A stretch of DNA of 64,000 bases from Cnuella takakiae. Its GTDB lineage: Bacteria; Bacteroidota; Bacteroidia; Chitinophagales; Chitinophagaceae. The notes beneath the pieces are model-generated. The model was not told where the DNA came from and did not search any database. It was given only the letters and a program-made list of their open reading frames with translations. Shown piece by piece: positions 40,617-51,000 of this stretch. Where the stretch lies: the NCBI RefSeq assembly GCF_001953305.1, contig NZ_MTFE01000010.1:1-64000 (forward strand), read 5' to 3'. The position numbers were made by a program, and so were the translations under genes. Every line of letters starts with the position of its first letter. The first letter of the stretch is position 1.

Positions 40617-42323
40617 TTAGTAACCTGGATTCTGCTTGTACAGGCCTTTGGTAAATGTGATTTCCGATTGGGGTATGGGCAGGTATTCATCACGGCCGGC
40701 AGTAAACTTGGCGGTAGCCAGGAAGGGACGACGCACCTTTTCAACCAACAGGTAATTATTCAGCACCTGTTCGGCAATACCCCATCGTACCAGGTCAAAA
40801 AAGCGTTCACCCTCGGTGGCAAACTCAAGGCGCCGCTCCCACTGCAAGGCGTTGCGTGCAAAGTCTTTTGTCCATCCCGTGGTGGTATAGCCCTGTACAT
40901 TATACCGGGAAGCAAAACTGCCATCTGCTTTTTTAAGTTTTCCGGTACTTGCAGCCGCCCTCGCCCTTATTTGATTGATCAGCGGCAATGCACGGTCCTG
41001 TTGATCGAGTTCGATGAAAGCTTCGGCTTGCATCAGCAACACATCATCATAGCGCAGTACATCATAGTTTTTGGCCGAGCCCATGAAGGGGCCAAGCTTA
41101 AAATAAGACACACTGGTTGCCAGTTGCTGGTTGCGCATGGTATGAAAATTACCATATACACCCGGATCGCGTACCCAACTGTTGCTGAATGGGCGTGTGT
41201 TATCATATTTGAAAGGATGGCCATCAATACCCACCGTGTGGTCTAGGCGGGGGTCAACGGTTTGAGCATTCAAATCGGCAATGCCATTGTTGAAAGTATC
41301 GAAATTGGGCAATCCATTAGCATTGGTGGTGTGTGCATTCACCAAGTTTTGGCTTGCAGCATGAAAACCGCAACAACCATACTGGGGTGCTCCGTGGGGA
41401 TAGTTCAATCCATCTTCAAAATTGAGGCGGCCGGAAGTGGTTCCATCGTTGATAGAAAACTGGATGGCAAAAACCGACTCAGGACCATTCTCGCCCTCAG
41501 GCAAGAAGTTGTTGGCAATATCATTGTTCAAAGAATACTTGCCTGAAGCAATAACAGCCTGCGTTAGGGTTAATACTTCCTGGAGTCTTGTTTTATTGAT
41601 GCTGGTTACACGGTGCTTGTCATCCTGCTGGTAGGCTTGAAACAAACGCAGCTTAGCAAGGTAAGCTTGTGCTGCATATTTGTTTACCCGGCCTTTTTCA
41701 CTTTGCATTTCAGGCAGGTTGTCCACAGCAAATTGCAGGTCGGCTGCAATCTTATTCCAGCTTTCCTCATTCGTCAGGTCATTGGATGTTTTCAGGATAT
41801 CCGCCTCTGTAGCAGCTTCATCAAAAATGGGAATGTTCTTGTAAAGCAACTTCAAGGTGAAATAGCTGTGTGCACGTAAAAACCGCAGCTCAGCCAGCCT
41901 GGATTTTTTATTGGGAAAACTAGTTTCCGGAAGTGAATTGACAGCCCGCAGCGCCACGTTGGCCCTGGAGATGGATTTGAACAGGTTTTTCCAGGTGCGG
42001 CCCACAAATGCATCCATAGAGGGGGCTACCAGGTTGTAATGTTCCATGGCATCAATTTCGCCCACATCGCCGGTACCACCACCGCCTTTATATGCATCGT
42101 CGGAGCGTACGCTACCATAAGCCCATTTGCTGTAAATGGGACCAATCATATCACCATTGCCGATGGCCGAATAGGCAGCTGTTACTAGGCCTTCAACAGC
42201 AGTAGAAGAAGTAAGGTCGGCCGACGACAATACGCCGGTGGGTTCATAATCCAGTGCTTTTTTGCAGGCGCCCAAAGTGAGTACTCCTATTAGCAGCAAG
42301 CCAATAGCTTTTATATTTTTCAT
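40617..42323 (-). CDS. SusD/RagB-family glycan-binding lipoprotein
   Basis: A 568-residue lipoprotein from ATG 42323 (MKNIKAIGLLLIGVLTLGAC, lipobox LGAC); the open frame starts 14 codons earlier, but the signal peptide begins here. It has the SusD N-terminal TPR-like helices (SAVEGLVTAAYSAIGN; AELRFLRAHSYFTLKLLY) and the C-terminal SusD stretch (ALQWERRLEFATEGERFFDL, VRWG). It forms the lid of the SusC channel and binds fructo-oligosaccharides (inferred from the GH32 and fructokinase neighbours). Confidence 0.93.
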   Translation of the reverse strand: MKNIKAIGLLLIGVLTLGACKKALDYEPTGVLSSADLTSSTAVEGLVTAAYSAIGNGDMIGPIYSKWAYGSVRSDDAYKGGGGTGDVGEIDAMEHYNLVAPSMDAFVGRTWKNLFKSISRANVALRAVNSLPETSFPNKKSRLAELRFLRAHSYFTLKLLYKNIPIFDEAATEADILKTSNDLTNEESWNKIAADLQFAVDNLPEMQSEKGRVNKYAAQAYLAKLRLFQAYQQDDKHRVTSINKTRLQEVLTLTQAVIASGKYSLNNDIANNFLPEGENGPESVFAIQFSINDGTTSGRLNFEDGLNYPHGAPQYGCCGFHAASQNLVNAHTTNANGLPNFDTFNNGIADLNAQTVDPRLDHTVGIDGHPFKYDNTRPFSNSWVRDPGVYGNFHTMRNQQLATSVSYFKLGPFMGSAKNYDVLRYDDVLLMQAEAFIELDQQDRALPLINQIRARAAASTGKLKKADGSFASRYNVQGYTTTGWTKDFARNALQWERRLEFATEGERFFDLVRWGIAEQVLNNYLLVEKVRRPFLATAKFTAGRDEYLPIPQSEITFTKGLYKQNPGY

Positions 42324-42378
42324 TTGTTTGTTTTTGAATTCTGATAAATGTTGCAGCAGCATCATTCATCACTTGTTC

Positions 42379-45300
42379 TTAGAATGATGCATTGATACCA
42401 AAGGTGAAAGTGCGGGGGATGGGCACCGGGTCTAAATCGATGCGCTCAGGATCAGGGCTCAGGTAAGACTTGCTTTTGAACCAAAACAGATTTTCACCCA
42501 TGGCAAACAAACGCAGCCTGGAGAATACCGCTTTGGGCGCAAAGTTGTACCCCAATTGCATGTTCCGCATTTTGAAATAGGAAGTGCTTACGATAAAGTA
42601 GTCTGATGTACGCCCCTCGTTGTTATTATCCTTCAGGGTAAGGGCTGGCACTCGGGTATTGGTATTTTGTGGTGTCCATGCATTGAATACGCCTGGTCCG
42701 ACATTCTCACGGCTGCGCATTAGGTTATTAAAAACAGTATATACATCAAAACCTTCGCGGCCAGCTACACCCGAACCAAATAGGGAGAGATCAAAGTTCT
42801 TGTAGTTCAGGTCTACCCTTGCACCATATTCCAATGCGGGCAATGTTGTGCCAATCCAGGTACGATCAAGGTCGTTGATAACACCATCATTATTGATGTC
42901 CACGTACCGGATGCGGCCGGGAGCAGCACCAATTTGTGTGGCAGCTTTTTCAACATCAGACTGTGATTGAAAAAGGCCGGCGGTTTTATAACCAAATATG
43001 TCGAATTGTGAATGCCCGATAATGGTGCTCACCAGGTTGCCTGGGTATGCAGGCCGTACAGCTTCCGGCAGCTCAGTGATTTTGTCCCTGAAATGGGCAA
43101 AGTTCAATTGCACATTGTACTTCAGTGCGCCACCTTTATCACCGCGGTAGCCCAGTACCAGTTCCCAACCCTTGTTGCTCTTGGAAGCGCCGTTCACAGC
43201 CTTGTTCTGTCCTTCGCCAAGGGCTGAGGCCACTGGGGGAGTGATTAAGATGCCCGAAGTTTTGCGGGAGAAATAATCGAAAGAACCAAAGATGCGGTTG
43301 TTCAGGATGGCAAAGTCAATACCGGTGTTGATTTCATAGGTAGTTTCCCATTTCAAATTTGGATTGGCCGCTTGCGTTTGTACAAAGCCAGAAGGCAGCG
43401 TACCTGTATTTGCGCCACTGAGCGAGTAGGCTGTGCCGATATTCATATACTGTTCCCAAAAGCCACCTACCAGTTGCGACAGGGTAGTGCCATAACGTGT
43501 ATCAAACAAACCAAAACGTGCAAGGTCTCCAATCTGCTGATTACCCACGCGGCCAACACCAGCACGCAGCTTTAGTTCTGAAAACAGCTTATTGTTGGCC
43601 ATGAAGGCCTCCTTGTCGATACGCCAGCCCATGGATGCAGCAGGGAAAATACCATACTGGTTATTGGCACCAAAACGGGACGATCCATCGCGGCGCAATG
43701 TTAACGCCAGCAGGTAACGATCGTCGTAGTTGTAGTCTACCCGGCCGAATTGAGAAAAGAGCCTGTTGCCGGTAGATCCACCCGTAACATTGGTATTTCC
43801 AGTGGCAGCATTCAGGGTGAAATACTTTTCGGTTTGAAGCGCAAATCCTTCCTTGCGTGTAGTTTGGAAATCCAGGTCGGTTTTGATAAACTCAGTACCA
43901 GCCAACACCTTTATACTGTGGTTGTTGATGGTGTAATTGTACCGCAACGTATTGGAAAATGTCAGACTCAGGTAATGATTCTGATCAAAAGAAAGGCTGT
44001 TGGTAGTGCGGCTGAGTGCACCTTCTGTAAAAGTGGGTGCAATTACTTTATTCTGAAACCTGGAATCATCAGCACCGATGTTGGACTTGAAGAAGAGATT
44101 TTTGATGGGCTGTATTTCAAAAAACACGTTGCCGAAAGTATTTAACCTGTTGGCATTATTCCAACGCGACAAATACTGCATATGCAACGGATTGTTGCGG
44201 TCCGAATAACCTGCTCCTGACTCACCTGCGAAAGTAGTACCGTCTTTTTGGTAAACCGGAACGGTAGGCGCCAGGGTAACACCCAGAAATGTAGTAGTGG
44301 CCCCACCAAGGTCGCGGGCGGTCAGGGTTTCATTGGAGTTGGCTATCCGCAGGTTCACACCAAAAGTAGCTTTGTCGTTGAATGCCCTTGTGATGGCATT
44401 GATACTGCCGCTGTAACGGCGATAACCTGTATAACGCAGCATACCCGTATTATTAAGATACCCCAGGTTTATTTCTAACGAAGAGTTTTTATTACCTACC
44501 GAGGCAGTGAGGCTGTTGTTGGTAACAAATCCTTTTTTATACAATACCGATTGCCAGTCTGTATTACCAGCAGGCGTGTTGGGGTCGCCGCCTACAAAGG
44601 GCTTAACGGTTACGGCATTCAGCTTTGGATTATTATAATCGTTATTCCAGTCAAAACCATAAATCTCGCCATAGCCAGCGGAGGGATCCTGCTTGTCGTT
44701 CACCGAAGCCTGCCACAGTGCCTTTCCCCTGTCAACGGCGTTGAGCATATCAAAACGCGACGACCTTTCAGATTGTACAGAGAAGCTATTATCGAACTGT
44801 AGCAAAACCTTATTATTGGTATTGCCTCCGTTTTTGGTGGTAACAATGATTACGCCGTTTGAAGCGCGGGCACCGTAAATAGATACTGCAGAAGCATCCT
44901 TAAGCACCTGTACCGAAGCAATGGTTGCCGGGTTTAGGTTTTGAAACACTTCCGGACGGGTAGTGGGGATACCATCAATGATGTACAATGGATCATTGTT
45001 GCCCAAGGTGTTGGCACCCCGGATCAGGATGCGGCCATTTGAGCCGTTGGGTGAGCCATCCTTTTCGATGTACAAACCAGCAACGCGGCCCTGCAGCGCC
45101 TGCATAACATTACCCGAGCTGTTGTTTTTTACAGGGGCGAGGTCCACGACAGCTACAGCTCCGGTAAGGTCTTGCTTGCGCTGCGAAGTGTAGCCTACCA
45201 CAACCACTTCATTCAGGTTGTTGGCAACGGCTTTCATTTGCACCAGCAATTGGTCTTTACCATCCACAGAAAGCTCCTGTGACTCGTAACCTACCGAAGT

Positions 45301-45513
45301 AAACACAAGGGTATTGCTTTGCGCAGGCATGGCAATACGGAAGTTTCCCGAACCATCGGTTTGTGTGGCCGTAGTGCTTCCTTTAACAGTAACAGACGCA
45401 CCTGCAAGAGGTGCATTGGCATTGTTCGTTATCGTACCACTTATGGTACGTTGTTGTGCCCAGCTGGTTATTGTCAGCAGAACACAAGCGATCACATGGA
45501 ATAATCGTTTCAT
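42379..45513 (-). CDS. SusC/RagA-family TonB-dependent transporter
   Basis: A 1044-residue outer-membrane transporter: signal peptide (cut near SWAQQ), carboxypeptidase-like domain (ISGTITNNANAPLAGASVTV), TonB-box region and plug (GNVMQALQGRVAGLYIEKDG, NDPLYIIDGIPT), then a long beta-barrel ending in FTFGINASF. It imports fructo-oligosaccharides with TonB energy. The ATG overlaps the TGA of the fructokinase gene (ATGA at 45510-45513), suggesting translational coupling. SusD starts 55 nt downstream of its stop. Confidence 0.95.
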   Translation of the reverse strand: MKRLFHVIACVLLTITSWAQQRTISGTITNNANAPLAGASVTVKGSTTATQTDGSGNFRIAMPAQSNTLVFTSVGYESQELSVDGKDQLLVQMKAVANNLNEVVVVGYTSQRKQDLTGAVAVVDLAPVKNNSSGNVMQALQGRVAGLYIEKDGSPNGSNGRILIRGANTLGNNDPLYIIDGIPTTRPEVFQNLNPATIASVQVLKDASAVSIYGARASNGVIIVTTKNGGNTNNKVLLQFDNSFSVQSERSSRFDMLNAVDRGKALWQASVNDKQDPSAGYGEIYGFDWNNDYNNPKLNAVTVKPFVGGDPNTPAGNTDWQSVLYKKGFVTNNSLTASVGNKNSSLEINLGYLNNTGMLRYTGYRRYSGSINAITRAFNDKATFGVNLRIANSNETLTARDLGGATTTFLGVTLAPTVPVYQKDGTTFAGESGAGYSDRNNPLHMQYLSRWNNANRLNTFGNVFFEIQPIKNLFFKSNIGADDSRFQNKVIAPTFTEGALSRTTNSLSFDQNHYLSLTFSNTLRYNYTINNHSIKVLAGTEFIKTDLDFQTTRKEGFALQTEKYFTLNAATGNTNVTGGSTGNRLFSQFGRVDYNYDDRYLLALTLRRDGSSRFGANNQYGIFPAASMGWRIDKEAFMANNKLFSELKLRAGVGRVGNQQIGDLARFGLFDTRYGTTLSQLVGGFWEQYMNIGTAYSLSGANTGTLPSGFVQTQAANPNLKWETTYEINTGIDFAILNNRIFGSFDYFSRKTSGILITPPVASALGEGQNKAVNGASKSNKGWELVLGYRGDKGGALKYNVQLNFAHFRDKITELPEAVRPAYPGNLVSTIIGHSQFDIFGYKTAGLFQSQSDVEKAATQIGAAPGRIRYVDINNDGVINDLDRTWIGTTLPALEYGARVDLNYKNFDLSLFGSGVAGREGFDVYTVFNNLMRSRENVGPGVFNAWTPQNTNTRVPALTLKDNNNEGRTSDYFIVSTSYFKMRNMQLGYNFAPKAVFSRLRLFAMGENLFWFKSKSYLSPDPERIDLDPVPIPRTFTFGINASF

Positions 45514-46439
45514 AATTGGGGTTTTGTTTTAAGAAGAGCGCTTTGAGAATTGGCTTGTATCATCGATTGGACTGTTTCTGGATTGTAATTGGGACAGGCG
45601 CCGTTTTGTGTGGCGATAAAGGCGCCCAGGCCGCAGGCAAACTGCAATGCTTCCCCTGTACCGGCGCCGTGAATGGTTTTATGTAGAAAGCCCGCCAGAA
45701 AAGCATCCCCGCTGCCGATGGTGTCTGCCACCTGCACCGAAATGCCATTATGATGGTAAAAACTACCCTGGTGCAAAACCATGGCGCCCTTACTGCCAAG
45801 GGTTACAATAATTGTTGGAATATTGAATTTGTCTTGCAGGCAAAGCATCATGTCTTCATGCTCCTGAAGGGGAGCATACCAGCGGGCTATAAGTTCGAGT
45901 TCGGCTTCATTAAGTTTTAGGATGTCGGCATTCGACAACAGGAACTCCACGCCAGCCCGGTTATAATGAGGAGGCCGGAGATTGATGTCCAGCACCCGGC
46001 AGGAAGCCGCTTCCATTAACTGGTATAAAGTAGTGCGGGAAACAGCATTGCGCGTTGCCAAAGACCCAAAAACAAAATATGTTGCATTAGCAACTGCCAT
46101 AGCAGCAGTTGGATCATGTTGGATAAAGTCCCATGCTACCGGCTGAATAATATCGTATTCCATTTCATCCGGGCTCTTGGGACGCGCATGCACCCAGCCG
46201 GTTTCAACACTAATATCAGTTTGTACCAATTGAGTAGGAATGCCGCTATCATCAAGCAGGGCCAACAACTTCCGCCCTCTTTCATCAGTACCGACACGAG
46301 AGATCAGCGTGGGATTTTCGCCAAGTCTTTTTAGGTGGTAGGCCACATTCATGGGTGCACCACCCGGTAAGGAAACACTGGGCAGTACATCCCATAGTAT
46401 TTCTCCAAAACACACCAAATTAGGAGCAGACAAGCACAT
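45510..46439 (-). CDS. PfkB-family fructokinase
   Basis: A 309-residue PfkB sugar kinase. N-terminal sugar-binding signature: PGGAPMNVAYHLKRLGENPT. Catalytic base Asp in the C-terminal motif DTIGSGDAFLAGFLHK. The GH32/SusCD setting points to fructose as substrate (fructose to fructose 6-phosphate). Its stop overlaps the SusC start by 4 nt, an unusual order in which a cytoplasmic kinase leads the transporter pair. Confidence 0.92.
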   Translation of the reverse strand: MCLSAPNLVCFGEILWDVLPSVSLPGGAPMNVAYHLKRLGENPTLISRVGTDERGRKLLALLDDSGIPTQLVQTDISVETGWVHARPKSPDEMEYDIIQPVAWDFIQHDPTAAMAVANATYFVFGSLATRNAVSRTTLYQLMEAASCRVLDINLRPPHYNRAGVEFLLSNADILKLNEAELELIARWYAPLQEHEDMMLCLQDKFNIPTIIVTLGSKGAMVLHQGSFYHHNGISVQVADTIGSGDAFLAGFLHKTIHGAGTGEALQFACGLGAFIATQNGACPNYNPETVQSMIQANSQSALLKTKPQL

Positions 46440-46562
46440 CGTATTATATTGAAATCTACAGTTAGCGGTACCAATTCGTTAGGGCATCCATCAATTAATT
46501 CCCAGCGATTTCTTAGTTGATTCTGTTTGAATGAAGAGGGGCAACCTTATTAAGCAGCTGGT

Positions 46563-47906
46563 TTAGTGTAAGATCAGGCTACGTTCAATTTGCTCTAATG
46601 ACTGCCCTTTGGTTTCGGGCATAAGCTTCCAAACAAAAAGCAATTGCAGCAACATCATAAAAGAGAAAAACAAAAACGTATGTCCACCACCCAGCTTTTC
46701 GGCAAAAAGTGGAAAGGCAAAAGCAATAACTGCGGCCATCACCCAGTGGGTAGTGCTACCAAGGGTCTGACCTTTGGCTCTTACCTGGTTGGGAAAGATT
46801 TCGGATATAAACACCCAAATGACTGCTCCCTGGCTAAAAGCAAAAAAAGCAATATAGACCAGCAGGTATAAGGTAACTGACCAGCCACCGAAATCCTGCC
46901 GATAGAAAGCCTGCGCTACCAGCCCCAGTGTTGCAATAAGGCCAACAGACCCTATAGCCATGAGCGTTTTACGACCTATACGGTCAATGAACTGCAACGC
47001 AATGAGGGTGAATAAAAAATTAACCGCCCCAATGCCAACCGTAGAAAGCAGGGATGAAGAGCGGCCCAGGCCTGTCATTTCAAAAATGCGTGGCGCATAA
47101 TAAATGATGGCGTTAATACCTGAAACCTGGTTAAAGATGGCAAACGACACTGCTAGGAATATAGGCAACTTGTACTTGCGCGAAAGCAGTTGATCGCCCT
47201 TGTTGCCGGCAGCAGTGGCTTTTTGCTCCGCTTCGGCATTGCTGCGAATACTTTCTATCTCCTGTAGGTATGTTTTGGGATTTGCAATCTTGAGGATGGC
47301 CGTGGCTTCCGCTACCTTGCCCCGGCGTGAGATAAGCCAGCGGGGACTTTCAGGCACCAACTGCAACATTACCAGGAATAAAAGAGAAGGAAACACCTGT
47401 ACACCCAACATCCATCGCCATGCGTGCTCACCGTCTATCCCAATCAGGTAATTGGAGAAATAAGAAAGGAGAATACCAAATACTACATTAAACTGAAACA
47501 GGGCCACCAGTCTCCCCCTTCGGTTTGCTGGTGCAATTTCCGAAATATAGACCGGCGCAGTTACCGATGAGGCACCTACACCCAAGCCACCCAGTAGGCG
47601 AAACAGCAGGAATACATACCAGTTGGTAGCAAGGGCCGTACCCAAAGAGGAAAGAAGGTACAAAGACGCAATGATCATCAGCGTGGTGCGCCGGCCCAGC
47701 CGATCAGAAGGAATGGAACCAAACAAAGAACCGATGACAGTACCAATTAATGCAATGGAAATGGTTAGTCCATGTTCTACAGGTGAAAGGTTCCAATATT
47801 TTTGTATTGCCTGCTCGGCACCTGAAATTACGGCAGTATCAAAACCAAATAGAAATCCACCCAAGGCAACAACAATACTCCATAAGAAGACTTTTCGCTT
47901 GTTCAT
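46563..47906 (-). CDS. MFS sugar porter
   Basis: A 447-residue inner-membrane transporter with twelve predicted helices. Sugar-porter signatures are GFDTAVISGAEQAIQKYW, the loop DRLGRRTTLMI, PESPRWLISRRGKV, NQVSGINAIIYYAP and PETKGQSLEQIE. It brings fructose released by GH32 into the cytoplasm for the kinase. It is the first gene of the minus-strand locus, divergent from the sensor-regulator. Confidence 0.94.
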   Translation of the reverse strand: MNKRKVFLWSIVVALGGFLFGFDTAVISGAEQAIQKYWNLSPVEHGLTISIALIGTVIGSLFGSIPSDRLGRRTTLMIIASLYLLSSLGTALATNWYVFLLFRLLGGLGVGASSVTAPVYISEIAPANRRGRLVALFQFNVVFGILLSYFSNYLIGIDGEHAWRWMLGVQVFPSLLFLVMLQLVPESPRWLISRRGKVAEATAILKIANPKTYLQEIESIRSNAEAEQKATAAGNKGDQLLSRKYKLPIFLAVSFAIFNQVSGINAIIYYAPRIFEMTGLGRSSSLLSTVGIGAVNFLFTLIALQFIDRIGRKTLMAIGSVGLIATLGLVAQAFYRQDFGGWSVTLYLLVYIAFFAFSQGAVIWVFISEIFPNQVRAKGQTLGSTTHWVMAAVIAFAFPLFAEKLGGGHTFLFFSFMMLLQLLFVWKLMPETKGQSLEQIERSLILH

Positions 47907-48243
47907 ACAGCTAGCAGAATTTCCAGCAACTTACCCTACCGCACCAGCAGACCGCCAGCAATTACAGCTCAAATGTTTTCGAAATCGAAACAATCAAAAA
48001 AATTACACAAAGACTTGTTATACAAAAACATTACACATACTTAATTATTTAGTATTTATAGTTTACTTCAATTTCGAATCGCAATATTTCGATTTTGTTA
48101 CAAGTCTAAAACAAAGACAATATTTTTTAGAAATCCTGTAAATTGACCTGTCGTATATTTAAATTGCCTTCCCTGCACTTTGCTAATTTTACCACTTCAT
48201 AAATATCGCCGAGGCAAATAATTGCTGTAAGGCCAGGTTGCAT
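47907..48243. promoter_or_regulatory. divergent control region of the fructan locus
   Basis: AT-rich spacer between the sugar porter and the sensor-regulator. It holds the palindrome TTTCGA-AA-TCGAAA (47977-47990) and two direct TTTCGA copies (48072-48077, 48087-48092) 15 bp apart. These are candidate binding sites for the hybrid regulator, whose AraC-type domain needs repeated sites. I could not fix the -7 elements. Confidence 0.55.
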
Positions 48244-51000
48244 ATGCCATTTAGACACACCACAATTTCCCTAATAATTGTTTGGACAATCATTTGTATT
48301 GCACCAACAGCCTGCTCGCGGCAAAAGGAGCCTAAGCATTTTACCATAGGTTTCTCGCAATGCTCTTCGGACGATTGGCGCAACGTAATGTTGCAGGAAA
48401 TGAATAGGGAATTGGCCTATCACCCCAATACCCGGCTGTTATACCGGCAGGCAAATGGCAATACAGCCCTGCAGATTGCTCAGGTTCAGGATTTATTAAA
48501 ATCTGGCATCGACCTGCTCATCATTTCACCAAATGAAGCGGTGCCCCTTACCGCTGTTGTAGCAGAGGCATTCAAAAAGAAACTCCCAGTAATAGTTGTA
48601 GACCGGAAAATAGATGCCCCATATTACACTGCTTATGTTGGCGGCGACAATTATGAAGTTGGGCGCATGGCAGGCGAATATGCTGCACACCTGCTGAAAG
48701 GCAAAGGGGACATTCTTGAACTGACAGGCTTGCCCAGGTCCTCCCCAGCCATTGAGCGGCACAAGGGCTTTGCTGATGCCCTAAAGGCTTATCCGCAAAT
48801 GCACATACAAAAACAGATCAATGGTGAGTGGCTAAAAGAGAAAGCGCAGGAGAAATTAATTAAAACTATAGGGACAGAAACTAGGCCAACCCTTGTATTT
48901 GCACACAATGATCGGATGGCTATGGCCACCTACGAAGCGTACCGGGAAAAGGGCTTGCCGGTTCCCCATATCATTGGTGTGGATGGCCTACCCGGAGTAA
49001 ATGCAGGCATGGACCTGGTAGCTAAAAAAGCAATCACTGCTACCATGATGTATCCCACAGGAGGCGAAAAAGCCATCCGTACAGCCATGGATATTTTGCA
49101 AAAAAGGAATTATAGCAAACAGAGTTTAATTAGCACAACAGTCATTGACTCTACCAATGTGCGGTACATGCAGTTGCAGACCGAAACAACGTTGAGCCAA
49201 CAAAAAGCAATTGAACGGCAGCAAGGCATGCTCGCAAACCTGAAAGCTATCTATAACAACCAACGCACCTTTGTATACATCCTGGCACTTTCACTGGTAC
49301 TCACTATTGTGTTGGCCGCCCTCGCTTTCTACTCCCTTCGCGAAAACCGGAAAATCAACAGGCAGTTGCAGCTTCAAAACGAAGAAATCCTCAGCCAGAA
49401 AGAACAATTGGAGTTGATGTCGGCTCGGGCGCAAGAAGCCAATGAGGCAAAAGTGGATTTTTTTACCAATATCAGCCATGAGTTCCGTACGCCACTCACC
49501 TTGATATTAGGCCCCTTGGAAGAACTTCTTGCCAATCCCAAACTGGGACATGCAACGGCTCAAAGTTTGGAAATGGTGCAGAAAAATGTGTTCCGGTTGC
49601 TCCGCCTGGTAAACCAACTGATGGATTTCCGGAAGATTGAAGCTGGCAAAATGAAGATAAAGGTCGCCGAACAAGACCTGGTAGCATTTATAAATGAGAT
49701 GTTACAACATTTTAAACCGGTAGCTAAAAAAAGGGGAATTGACTTAAGGCTGCTTACCACCGAGCGACACCTCCTCATGTATTTTGATGCAGATATGCTG
49801 GATAAGGTAATGTTCAACCTCCTTTCCAACGCTTTTAAGTTTACGACCGATGGCGGCTTGATACATGTTGCACTTTCAAAAAGCGAAAACAATGAGTTAG
49901 CCTTAATAAAAGTAGAAGATAATGGCATGGGTATGTCGGCAACAGCCCAAGAGCACCTGTTTGAAGTCTTTTACCAGGGTGAATACGAAAACAATAAAGG
50001 CTCAGGTCTGGGACTTGCGCTTTCCAGAGCACTCATTGAGCAGCATAAAGGGACAATCAAAGTACAAAGTATAAAAGGGAAAGGAACCACCTTTAGCATT
50101 TCGCTACCACTGGAGGGGGCACACCAGCAAATCCAGGCATCACCAGCAATACCGGTACAAGAAGCTTTGTATGCTGAAGATCAGCTGTACACTGCCGAGC
50201 TGCAGGATAAAGCCTTATCGCTTGCAGATAGCCATGACATTGAAGTAAAAGAGCAAACCATCCTGGTGGTGGAGGACAATTCCGACTTACGCCGTTTGCT
50301 CGTCGAAAAATTAAGCAATGAGTACAACGTGGTGGAGGCTGCTGATGGACCGAGTGCCCTGCAGCAAGCATTCGACTTGATACCAGATCTTATTATCTGC
50401 GATGTGGTTATACCGGGCAAAGATGGCCGGGAGGTAACACAGTTATTAAAAAACGACATCCGCACTTCACACATCCCAGTAATTTTATTAACAGCAAAAG
50501 CCAGTACCGAACAGCAACTGGCCGGCATGAAAACAGGCGCCGACGCATATATAACAAAACCATTCAATCTCCAGTTTCTGGCAGCTTCAGCCCGCTCAAT
50601 ATTAGCAAACCGGGTAAGAATACGGGATCATTTTACTTCCGGGTTAACCGCTGATCTGAAGACCAATGCAATGAGCAAATTGGACAGAAAGTTCGTAAAC
50701 GACCTTACAGCGCTGATAGCATCTAATATCAGCAATGAGGCTTTTGGCGTTGAAGAAGTGTGCCAAGAAATGGGTATCTCGAGAGTGCAGTGCAACCGGA
50801 AAGCAAAAGCATTGTTGAACCTTACCATAAGTGACTTCATATTAAATACTAGGCTGCAAAGGGCCAAATACCTGTTACAACATGAAGAATATACGGTAGG
50901 TGAGATAGCATACCAGGTTGGCTTCGCTTCACCTGCCTATTTCTCCACGGTGTTCAAATCGAAATTTGGTACTACACCAAAGGCGTTCCGGGAAAAATAA
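48244..51000 (+). CDS. hybrid two-component sensor-regulator (SusR-like HTCS)
   Basis: A 918-residue single-protein phosphorelay from ATG 48244. After an export signal, residues about 30-320 form a periplasmic sugar-binding-protein-type sensor (HFTIGFSQCSSDDWRNVMLQ, VYVGGDNYE-like region AYVGGDNYEVGRMAGEYAA, PTLVFAHNDRMAMAT). A transmembrane helix (VYILALSLVLTIVLAALAFY) leads to HisKA (FFTNISHEFRTPLTLILG), HATPase_c (DNGMGM, GSGLGLALS), a receiver (DLIICDVVIPGKDG) and an AraC HTH (VGEIAYQVGFASPAYFSTVF). The Bacteroides thetaiotaomicron protein BT1754 with this architecture senses fructose; the same ligand is expected here. Confidence 0.95.
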   Translation: MPFRHTTISLIIVWTIICIAPTACSRQKEPKHFTIGFSQCSSDDWRNVMLQEMNRELAYHPNTRLLYRQANGNTALQIAQVQDLLKSGIDLLIISPNEAVPLTAVVAEAFKKKLPVIVVDRKIDAPYYTAYVGGDNYEVGRMAGEYAAHLLKGKGDILELTGLPRSSPAIERHKGFADALKAYPQMHIQKQINGEWLKEKAQEKLIKTIGTETRPTLVFAHNDRMAMATYEAYREKGLPVPHIIGVDGLPGVNAGMDLVAKKAITATMMYPTGGEKAIRTAMDILQKRNYSKQSLISTTVIDSTNVRYMQLQTETTLSQQKAIERQQGMLANLKAIYNNQRTFVYILALSLVLTIVLAALAFYSLRENRKINRQLQLQNEEILSQKEQLELMSARAQEANEAKVDFFTNISHEFRTPLTLILGPLEELLANPKLGHATAQSLEMVQKNVFRLLRLVNQLMDFRKIEAGKMKIKVAEQDLVAFINEMLQHFKPVAKKRGIDLRLLTTERHLLMYFDADMLDKVMFNLLSNAFKFTTDGGLIHVALSKSENNELALIKVEDNGMGMSATAQEHLFEVFYQGEYENNKGSGLGLALSRALIEQHKGTIKVQSIKGKGTTFSISLPLEGAHQQIQASPAIPVQEALYAEDQLYTAELQDKALSLADSHDIEVKEQTILVVEDNSDLRRLLVEKLSNEYNVVEAADGPSALQQAFDLIPDLIICDVVIPGKDGREVTQLLKNDIRTSHIPVILLTAKASTEQQLAGMKTGADAYITKPFNLQFLAASARSILANRVRIRDHFTSGLTADLKTNAMSKLDRKFVNDLTALIASNISNEAFGVEEVCQEMGISRVQCNRKAKALLNLTISDFILNTRLQRAKYLLQHEEYTVGEIAYQVGFASPAYFSTVFKSKFGTTPKAFREK

